NCBI GenBank assembly: GCA_947632005.1
Contig: CANRNU010000002.1
Span: forward strand, 37,002-101,001
Direction of reading: 5' to 3'
Source: an uncultured Oscillospiraceae bacterium
GTDB lineage: Bacteria > Bacillota > Clostridia > Oscillospirales > Oscillospiraceae
Length of the DNA stretch: 64,000 nt
Of the stretch, positions 58,750-64,000 are shown piece by piece. The position numbers and the translations under genes were made by a program. Below the pieces are notes generated by a model, which was not told where the DNA came from, ran no database searches, and worked only from the letters and a program-made list of their open reading frames with translations. Numbering within the stretch: position 1 is the first letter of the stretch; every line of letters starts with the position of its first letter.

Positions 58750-60618
58750 CTAGTGCTTGAACTTTGCTGCGACCAGAATGCCGGCGAGCAGGACCAGGGC
58801 GGATATGCCCAGAAGGATCAACGATCCGCTTGATATGGCGGCCTGGGACCCAGTCACAGGCGCTTCGTCCTGCTGCATCTGCTGCATGACCTGTTCTCTG
58901 CCATGCATCATGCTGCCGTCCCAGCCGTTAAAAGCTTCCGGCTGCTCAGGCAGTTCTGCCGAGCCGTCATTGGGTCGGTCGAAGGCTCCAACCGCCTGAT
59001 CTCCGGGATCGAATGCCATCGACGGCTGATCATCTGGTTCCTGTAGGAGCTGCTGGGGCTGTGTATCTGACTGCGGAGCGGCCTGCGCGTCCGGCGTTGC
59101 CGGAGCGCCTCCGTTCTCAGGCATCTCTGCCTCGTTCTCATCCGCAGCAGGCGCAGCTTGCGATGTTTCGGGCATTTGGTCCGAGGCCGGTTCCTCATTC
59201 TGACCAGGAAAAGCGCCGCGGCCGCCGAACATTCCGCCCATACCGCCGCCGAACATTCCGCCCATACCGCCGAAGCCGCCGGATGCGCCGGAAGTGTCAT
59301 TTGCCGTCACCTGTGTCTCCGTCCCTCCCACAGAGAGGGTGTACGCGCTGCCGCTGGTCATGCCGGGGGCGCTGAGCATCACATAGGTGAATGCGTTGGG
59401 GATCGTCTCGCCCAGGAACATATTCCCGTTCTCGTCTGCCAGCGTCAGGCTGGTCCCCGCCGCGCCGCTGGCGGCAGTCTCCACGAAGCCCTGCGCGGAG
59501 GCGGTATCCAGGCTCTCCACCATACCACTGCCGCCGCAGGCCACCAGCGTACCGCCGTTCACCTGGCACACGCCGCCGTTCTCGCTGCCGTAATCAATGG
59601 CGTTGTTGGTCCCTGTGCCGTTCATGCTGACGAACACCCTGCCGCCGTTGATATAGATGTTCCCGTTGGAGTCCATGCCGTCCGCGTCCATGCCCTGTGT
59701 GTTGACGATACGCACATCGCCGCCGTTCACGGTGACGATCGGACGCACGCTCCCGGTCCCGTTGGCGTTGATACCGTCATCCGTGGACGTTATATCTATC
59801 GTCCCGCCGTCTATGGTCACATTGACAGCCTCAACGCCCTCGTAGCAGGAGGGGATCGTGATGCTGCCGGACTCCATATAAAAGTAGCCGGTGTTCTCAT
59901 CGTTGGAGACGGTCACACCGTCATCGCCCGCCGTGATGGTCAGGTCCGCGTTTGCGATGCGGGTGCTGTCGTTTGCGTGTAACCCGTCCTGGGCCGCCGT
60001 TACAGCGACGGTCCCTCCGGCAATGACAAGATCGTCGTTGCAGACGATACCGTGCTGGTATTCTCCCGCCACGGTCAGCGAGCCGCTTCCGTTGATGGTC
60101 AGGTCATCCTTGGAGTATACAGCGCCGTCAATGCTCGCGCTCACCGCGTCTTGCCCGTAGGCAGGACCGCTGGACAGGACGTTTTCCGTCCCATCCGCCA
60201 AGGTCAGAAATACCTTTTCGGCCTGCTCTACCAGCAGCGCCGCGCTGTCCTCGCAGCGTATGTCCGCCCCGTCCAGCAGCAGCCATATCTTATCGTCCCC
60301 ATCCGCTTCCACGATCACGCTGCCGCCGGCCAGCGTTCCGGTGAGAACATATTTCCCCGCATAGACGATATGCACGTCACCGTCCACGATGTAGGCGCCG
60401 TTTCCCGTGATCGTCCCGTCTGTCAGATCGATCCGGGCGGCGTCGGAGGCGTCCCAAGCGCCATCCAGGTCGTTGGCGGTGAACTGCCCCGTCCCCGCGT
60501 CCTCGTCCGTGATCGGCTCAATGCCCAGGGCAGCTCCGTTCATAAACAGGATCGCCAGCAGGACTGTCAGGACAGTCACCACGGCGCAGATCGCGTCAAT
60601 GTGTCTGTTAGTTGACAT
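58750..60618 (-). CDS. Cell-surface beta-helix carbohydrate-binding protein (Cthe_2159-like)
   Basis: A 622-residue protein. N-terminal signal anchor (IDAICAVVTVLTVLLAILFM cut short, residues 8-27), then a right-handed beta-helix of about 350 residues with repeated V-x-I-x-x-G-x-V/I and N-x-D-D-G-I/V rungs (DLTITAGDDGVTVSND, GTIDITSTDDGINANG), a Gly/Met/Phe-rich stretch (GGFGGMGGMFGGG), an acidic linker and a C-terminal membrane helix (SGSLILLGISALVLLAGILVA). The family binds acidic polysaccharide and calcium. It follows VTC and DUF4956 genes in one operon. Confidence 0.85.
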   Translation of the reverse strand: MSTNRHIDAICAVVTVLTVLLAILFMNGAALGIEPITDEDAGTGQFTANDLDGAWDASDAARIDLTDGTITGNGAYIVDGDVHIVYAGKYVLTGTLAGGSVIVEADGDDKIWLLLDGADIRCEDSAALLVEQAEKVFLTLADGTENVLSSGPAYGQDAVSASIDGAVYSKDDLTINGSGSLTVAGEYQHGIVCNDDLVIAGGTVAVTAAQDGLHANDSTRIANADLTITAGDDGVTVSNDENTGYFYMESGSITIPSCYEGVEAVNVTIDGGTIDITSTDDGINANGTGSVRPIVTVNGGDVRIVNTQGMDADGMDSNGNIYINGGRVFVSMNGTGTNNAIDYGSENGGVCQVNGGTLVACGGSGMVESLDTASAQGFVETAASGAAGTSLTLADENGNMFLGETIPNAFTYVMLSAPGMTSGSAYTLSVGGTETQVTANDTSGASGGFGGMGGMFGGGMGGMFGGRGAFPGQNEEPASDQMPETSQAAPAADENEAEMPENGGAPATPDAQAAPQSDTQPQQLLQEPDDQPSMAFDPGDQAVGAFDRPNDGSAELPEQPEAFNGWDGSMMHGREQVMQQMQQDEAPVTGSQAAISSGSLILLGISALVLLAGILVAAKFKH

Positions 60619-60621
60619 AAT

Positions 60622-61293
60622 TTACCCCATGTAGTCTCCGTTGTAGCTCACCAGAACCGCGCTTTTCACACCCTCCATCTCGGCCAGGGCGTTGATGAAG
60701 TCCGTGCTGTCATCCGCGAGGCGCACATCGTAATTCACTTCCACAAGCCCCTTCTGTGCAGACTTGCTCTTTACGGCGCATCTCTTTGTATGTTGCTCCA
60801 AATAAGCCCTGGCCTCCGCCTCGCTCTGGCTGCCGTCGCACTGCATCACCAGAATATACGGCTCGCAGTGCGACTTGTGGTTTACGAACACCAGCAGGAT
60901 GATGCCAATGACCACGCTGCCGATCACCGCCAGGGGGATCATTCCCGCTGCCAGCACGATACCCACGGCGATGGACCAGAAGAGGAACGCGATGTCCAGC
61001 GGCTCCTTGATGGCTGTGCGGAATCGGACGATGCTGAGCGCGCCCACCATGCCCAGGGAGAGCACCACGTTGCTGGTCACGGCCAGGATGACCAGAGTGG
61101 TGATCATGGTCAGAGCGATGAGCGTGACGCCGAAGCTGGAGGAGTACATCACGCCCTGATAGGTCTTTTTATACACCAGAAAAATAAACACACCTGATCC
61201 AAACGCCAGGACAAGGGCCAGGGCCATATCCAGAAGGCTGACGGATGTGACGTTCTCCAGGAACGCAGACTTAAAAATATCGCTGAATGACAT
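60622..61293 (-). CDS. DUF4956 membrane protein
   Basis: A 223-residue protein with four helices and a cytoplasmic C-terminal domain of 75 residues (ILVMQCDGSQSEAEARAYLEQHTKRC...). The core VLSLGMVGALSIVRFRTAIKEPLDIAFLFWSIAVGIVLAAG is the family signature. Co-occurs with VTC-domain and surface beta-helix or CotH proteins. Two bases before the beta-helix gene. Role unknown; may form a membrane unit with the VTC protein. Confidence 0.9.
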   Translation of the reverse strand: MSFSDIFKSAFLENVTSVSLLDMALALVLAFGSGVFIFLVYKKTYQGVMYSSSFGVTLIALTMITTLVILAVTSNVVLSLGMVGALSIVRFRTAIKEPLDIAFLFWSIAVGIVLAAGMIPLAVIGSVVIGIILLVFVNHKSHCEPYILVMQCDGSQSEAEARAYLEQHTKRCAVKSKSAQKGLVEVNYDVRLADDSTDFINALAEMEGVKSAVLVSYNGDYMG

Positions 61294-61316
61294 ATGAATA
61301 CTCCTTTTTGAATGGT

Positions 61317-61988
61317 TCAGCCGTAGATACGGCACTGAGCGTATTTTGAGAAAGCTCCTGCCCGCCGTCCGGGGAGCTGTACGATGCTTCGGATCACATC
61401 CGGCAAAAAGGCGTCCCATTTTACCTCCAGGATCATGGGCGCGTCCCCTGCGGGGATCGTGATGCAGTCCGCGTCCAAAAAATCGGTGCAGGATAAGCCT
61501 GTGCGAATATCATAGTCCAATGTGATGCGCACATTGCCGGGGGCATAGACGAAAGGCTCCCGCGTGTAGTCCACGATGGTCTTTGGTCGGAGACCCTCGG
61601 TGTGCATCTTTGCGTACAGTTCCCGCACGAGCCCATGGGGATGATCCAGCATCCAGCCAAGGTCGCCATCCAGAATGGCCTGGGCCTGGGCTGGGGTGAG
61701 CGCGGTGCTCTGCTTGTTGCCAAGGCCAGCCAGTTTGCTTTTCTTCTCCAGGTGGATGACCGACGTATCGCCGTTATAATAACGGATGCGGAATTTCTCC
61801 CGCCGGTCCACACCGTCGATTTTCTCCCGCAGGGCCTTATCCGTTGGCGTGTCAAAATACAGGCTGCGTATTTTGTACTTTCCCCCTCGCGTGTGTGCGT
61901 CCGGCGACGCCACAGCCCGCAGGCGCTGCCGCAGCGCAAGCATATCCGCGGCATTGATTTCGTGCTTCCACTCATGGCGGTATTGCAT
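61317..61988 (-). CDS. VTC-domain protein (polyphosphate polymerase fold)
   Basis: A 223-residue protein with the VTC tunnel pattern: YRHEWKHEINAADMLALRQRL, KIRSLYFDTP, DREKFRIRYYNGDTS-type RIRYYN, HLEKKSKLAG and PKTIVDYTREPF, PMILEVKWDAFLPD. Basic and acidic residues line a triphosphate tunnel. In yeast Vtc4 makes polyphosphate; in bacteria these genes travel with DUF4956 and surface proteins. ATG 61988 has GGGAGG 8 bases upstream. First gene of a three-gene operon. Confidence 0.92.
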   Translation of the reverse strand: MQYRHEWKHEINAADMLALRQRLRAVASPDAHTRGGKYKIRSLYFDTPTDKALREKIDGVDRREKFRIRYYNGDTSVIHLEKKSKLAGLGNKQSTALTPAQAQAILDGDLGWMLDHPHGLVRELYAKMHTEGLRPKTIVDYTREPFVYAPGNVRITLDYDIRTGLSCTDFLDADCITIPAGDAPMILEVKWDAFLPDVIRSIVQLPGRRAGAFSKYAQCRIYG

Positions 61989-62246
61989 GATGACCTCCCA
62001 TTCCTGACTAATTTTCACCGTAGAAATCGAATCGCAGTATATCAGCGAATGATGAAATCACGCTGAAAAAACTGTGAACGATTTGAAAAGAAAAATTTCC
62101 CCAAAGTCGTCTTGGGCGCAGCTTGCCAATTTAAGCTGCGCCCAAGTTATTTATGGTAACACACTTCTGACTTGTCCAAAAAAGCTGGTACAGTTCAGAT
62201 CAGAACAGGGGACAGCCCCAATTATCAGATGCTCTAAAAATTGGTG

Positions 62247-62340
62247 CAAGTGCTCTCGGGTTTGAATCCCCCAAGATTCATAAGACAAGTCCACCCCACA
62301 AGGGGTGGACTTGTCTTATGGCGGAAGCGGTGGGATTCGA
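62247..62340 (-). repeat. Direct repeat copy 1: hairpin plus tRNA-Ser 3' terminus
   Basis: Shares about 94 bases with copy 2. Includes TAAGACAAGTCCACCCC/GGGGTGGACTTGTCTTA (62281-62318) and the last 22 bases of a tRNA-Ser (62319-62340). Confidence 0.75.
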
Positions 62341-62393
62341 CCTGCGCTGCGGCGCAGGCCGCCTCGGGTTGCAAGGCGCCACCGGCGCCTTGC

Positions 62394-62488
62394 CAAGTGC
62401 CCTCGGGTTCGAATCCCCCCAAGATTCATAAGACAAGTCCACCCCACAAGGGGTGGACTTGTCTTATGGCGGAAGCGGTGGGATTCGA
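62394..62488 (-). repeat. Direct repeat copy 2: hairpin plus tRNA-Ser 3' terminus
   Basis: Near-identical to copy 1, with one extra C. Here the tRNA part continues into a longer tRNA-Ser 3' half. Hairpin at 62429-62466. Confidence 0.75.
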
Positions 62489-62523
62489 ACCCACGAGACC
62501 TTGCGGTCTACCTGATTTCGAGA
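62467..62523 (-). pseudogene. tRNA-Ser(CGA) 3' half, 5' half missing
   Basis: Read on the minus strand: anticodon loop CTCGAAA (anticodon CGA), 3' anticodon stem, long variable arm (GACC-GCAA-GGTC), T-arm with GGTTCGAAT, acceptor strand CGCTTCC, discriminator G and encoded CCA. Bases upstream do not form a D-arm or the 5' acceptor strand, so this is half a gene. Such halves are typical attachment-site remnants of elements that insert in tRNA genes. Confidence 0.75.
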
Positions 62524-62854
62524 AAGGAGATTACGAGGAAAACGCGATATATCCTCATATATCTTCATATCCGCTCATGGCAAAATGCCCGCAAAAAGAA
62601 GAAAATGATATATCTTCATATATCGCTATGTAACTTCATATTCGGTGTTTGGGAGAAGATTTCAACAATTTCACACGCTGACAACAGAAGGTTACAAATG
62701 GTTACGGAATTTCAGTAAGAGCACAAAAGATAATGATTATAATAACTGCTGTTCGTATCAGCAGGAATGCAGGTGGAATGGCATAAAACATCCTTTTACT
62801 TCCGGTGGTGATATGTTATACTATAGGCAGTAATCGGCAACAGGAGGTGCTGCT

Positions 62855-63154
62855 ATGCCATATACGATCTCAGAGCTGCGAGCTATAGTCAGTCCTCTGG
62901 CGCAGCGCTATGGAGCAGATCGTGTGTATCTGTTTGGCTCCTATGCGCGGGGGGATATGCATAGCGGCAGCGATATCGATCTGCGTATCGACAAAGGCAC
63001 TATTCACGGCCTGCAATTTGCATATCTGCTTGGCGATCTGGAGGACGCGCTAAAAATGCCGGTCGATCTTGTTTCCACGACAGGCATGGATCAGAGATTC
63101 CTTGAAACGATTCGCCCGGATGAGGTGTTGCTTTATGAACGTGCAAGAGCGTGA
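62855..63154 (+). CDS. mntA: MntA-type minimal nucleotidyltransferase (antitoxin)
   Basis: A 99-residue nucleotidyltransferase with the GSX10DXD motif exactly: GSYARGDMHSGSDID (Gly28, Ser29, Asp40, Asp42). In characterised HEPN-MNT systems this enzyme transfers AMP to the HEPN toxin and silences it. It overlaps the next gene by 20 bases. AGGAGG sits 9 bases upstream. Located beside a tRNA-derived attachment remnant, consistent with a mobile toxin-antitoxin module. Confidence 0.9.
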   Translation: MPYTISELRAIVSPLAQRYGADRVYLFGSYARGDMHSGSDIDLRIDKGTIHGLQFAYLLGDLEDALKMPVDLVSTTGMDQRFLETIRPDEVLLYERARA

Positions 63155-63494
63155 TTTGCGTATTTTGGAGCATATTCTGGCTTACTGCGACCAAATTGAT
63201 ATGGCGGTTGAACGCTTTGGCCGTAGCTTCGATTTGTTTGACAGCGATCCGGTGTACCGCAATTCCGTGGCCCTGTGCATCGTGCAGATCGGTGAACTTG
63301 TGGGGCATCTGTCAGATGAGTTTAAGGCGGCAAATGGGCAGATCCCGTGGCGGCAGATCAAGCTCATGCGGAATATCGTGGCCCATCGGTATGGAACGGT
63401 GGACAACGCGATCACATGGGAAGTGGTCGAAAAAGATATTCCAGACCTCAAAACTTTCTGTTCTTCGCTGCTGACAGCGCATAAAGACGAATGA
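63135..63494 (+). CDS. hepT: HepT-type HEPN toxin
   Basis: A 119-residue HEPN-domain protein. The RNase motif RX4HXY is intact: RNIVAHRY (Arg79, His84, Tyr86). In studied homologues the Tyr is AMPylated by MntA, blocking RNA cleavage. The start overlaps mntA. Both key residues are present, so the pair is probably active. Confidence 0.9.
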   Translation: MNVQERDLRILEHILAYCDQIDMAVERFGRSFDLFDSDPVYRNSVALCIVQIGELVGHLSDEFKAANGQIPWRQIKLMRNIVAHRYGTVDNAITWEVVEKDIPDLKTFCSSLLTAHKDE

Positions 63495-63544
63495 TTCAAG
63501 TATGTATCATAAAATTGACCCGCCCACAAGGGGTGACGTGGTAA

Positions 63545-63578
63545 AAAGATGGTAGACACGAAAAGTGCCTACCATCTT
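63545..63578 (+). terminator. Terminator after mntA-hepT
   Basis: Hairpin AAGATGGTAG-A-CAC-GAAAA-GTG-C-CTACCATCTT followed by TTGTG. Same layout as the hairpin at 40939-40972. Confidence 0.8.
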
Positions 63579-63610
63579 TTGTGTTAAAATGAGAGAAAGG
63601 GGTGAGAAAC

Positions 63611-63940
63611 ATGGCGAGAAAATACACGATACGGAGCAAGGAAGAAAAGCAGGCAATCGTAAAAGAGGTGCTGGCTGGCAGCTCTATTTCCGCATGGGAA
63701 CCGGAAATACGAAAGCAATGTGTGTCTGAATGGGTAAAGAAATACCAGGAAGATGGCGAGATAGGGCTGGAACCGAAGAAGAAACCGGGCAACCCACTGT
63801 CCCGCTATGAACGCCGCAAGGAGCTTTCTTACACAGAACAGCTCCAGTACCAAATTGAGCTGCTTAAGCGGGAACTGACGGAGAAGGAAGCGGAGGTAGC
63901 CCGTTTAAAACAACGCAACGCACGAAAGACTAACTATTAG
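63611..63940 (+). CDS. IS3-family OrfA-like helix-turn-helix protein
   Basis: A 109-residue protein: ARKYTIRSKEEKQAIVKEVLAG...VSEWVKKYQEDGEIGLEPKKKPGNPLSRYERRKEL...YQIELLKRELTEKEAEVARLKQ, the pattern of IS3-group OrfA (HTH plus leucine zipper). The second helix (SAWEPEIRKQC) is shorter or altered relative to the usual A-x-x-YGVS-x-S-V, so the copy may be damaged. GAAAGGGG precedes the ATG. A second frame resembling the start of OrfB (LDVKPELREMGERKRIRKKVK cut short) opens after the stop and leaves the window. Confidence 0.7.
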   Translation: MARKYTIRSKEEKQAIVKEVLAGSSISAWEPEIRKQCVSEWVKKYQEDGEIGLEPKKKPGNPLSRYERRKELSYTEQLQYQIELLKRELTEKEAEVARLKQRNARKTNY

Positions 63941-64000
63941 ATGTCAAGCCTGAATTAAGGGAAATGGGCGAAAGGAAGAGAATCCGCAAGAAGGTAAAAC

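Larger units (their letters stand above)
62019..62854. other. Island edge: terminators, tRNA-Ser 3'-end copies, no gene
   Basis: About 830 bases without a convincing gene. Parts in order: hairpin terminator CTTGGGCGCAGCTT/AAGCTGCGCCCAAG (62111-62146); direct repeats 62247-62340 and 62394-62488, each with a 17-bp hairpin and a tRNA 3' end; a tRNA-Ser 3' half on the minus strand; then an AT-rich stretch (62525-62850) with TATATC-rich repeats leading to the toxin-antitoxin genes. Confidence 0.7.

Noticed and set aside
62247..62488. Possible CRISPR-like repeat
   Set aside because: Only two copies, about 94 bases each, with one gap; content is tRNA end plus terminator, not repeat-spacer.
62467..62523. 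Intact tRNA-Ser gene
   Set aside because: No D-arm or complementary 5' acceptor strand lies upstream on the minus strand.
63904..63933. Slippery heptamer TTTAAAA in the IS3-like OrfA, suggesting programmed -1 frameshifting to OrfB
   Set aside because: The -1 frame meets a TAA at 63931 before the OrfB-like frame begins, so a shift there would not make a fusion.

Overview
The window looks like chromosomal DNA from a GC-rich, low-oxygen Clostridia member, probably of the Oscillospiraceae (Flavonifractor/Intestinimonas/Lawsonibacter type). This is an inference from gene content. Supporting signs are strong AGGAGG ribosome sites, many TTGACA-N17-TATAAT sigma-A promoters, rubrerythrin, a NifS/NifU/Rrf2 cluster, type I-beta DAHP synthase, PocR/AraC regulation and several Clostridia-type domain families. 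Genes are dense on both strands and intergenic gaps mostly hold strong hairpin terminators. No rRNA, intact tRNA or CRISPR array was found.

Layout. 1-3.7 kb: 3' part of a GldFG-like ABC exporter operon. 3.7-8.6 kb: a degenerate E2-type acyltransferase and three zinc-ribbon membrane or signalling genes, one with a covalent-FMN domain. 8.7-10.2 kb: NSS-family symporter. 10.2-12.2 kb: small accessory patch with a sigma-like protein, a Phd/YefM antitoxin and a toxin remnant cut by an IS3-type transposase scrap. 12.3-19.5 kb: eight-gene shikimate/Phe/Tyr operon (aroF-tyrA-aroB-aroA-aroC-chorismate mutase-aroE::aroK-aroQ), preceded by a consensus promoter, an 18-residue Phe/Tyr-rich leader peptide and an intrinsic terminator. 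19.5-24 kb: FemAB-like transferase, then an MBOAT/SGNH O-acylation pair. 24-30 kb: TSUP transporter, gamma carbonic anhydrase, rmlA, secreted 5'-nucleotidase and a membrane Ser/Thr kinase. 30-37 kb: aldo/keto reductase, PocR-AraC regulator, sugar ABC importer without its ATPase, and a secreted transglutaminase-like protein. 37-44 kb: Fe-S/thiolation operon nifS-nifU-mnmA-HD-rrf2, a SUKH protein, cysK and a membrane-protein/winged-helix pair. 44-54 kb: aminotransferase, rubrerythrin, LMW phosphatase, a 1040-aa TIR-TM-propeller protein, an alpha/beta hydrolase and a UvrA2-like ATPase. 54-62 kb: NUDIX, MATE, esterase, CMD-family protein, flavin reductase/HxlR pair and a VTC/DUF4956/beta-helix surface operon. 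62-64 kb: tRNA-Ser 3'-end duplications, a MntA/HepT-type toxin-antitoxin pair and the start of an IS3-like element, so the right edge looks like a mobile island.

How it works together. The aro operon is a complete chorismate-to-arephenate/prephenate branch route whose leader is built to sense charged tRNA-Phe and tRNA-Tyr. The nifS-nifU-mnmA set supplies sulfur for Fe-S clusters and tRNA thiolation. CysK nearby makes its cysteine substrate. The sugar importer sits directly behind its probable PocR/AraC regulator. Most interesting are the aromatic leader, the FMN/zinc-ribbon set, the TIR-propeller protein, and a family of short terminator-associated repeats, one copy of which is bracketed by an exact 32-bp duplication.
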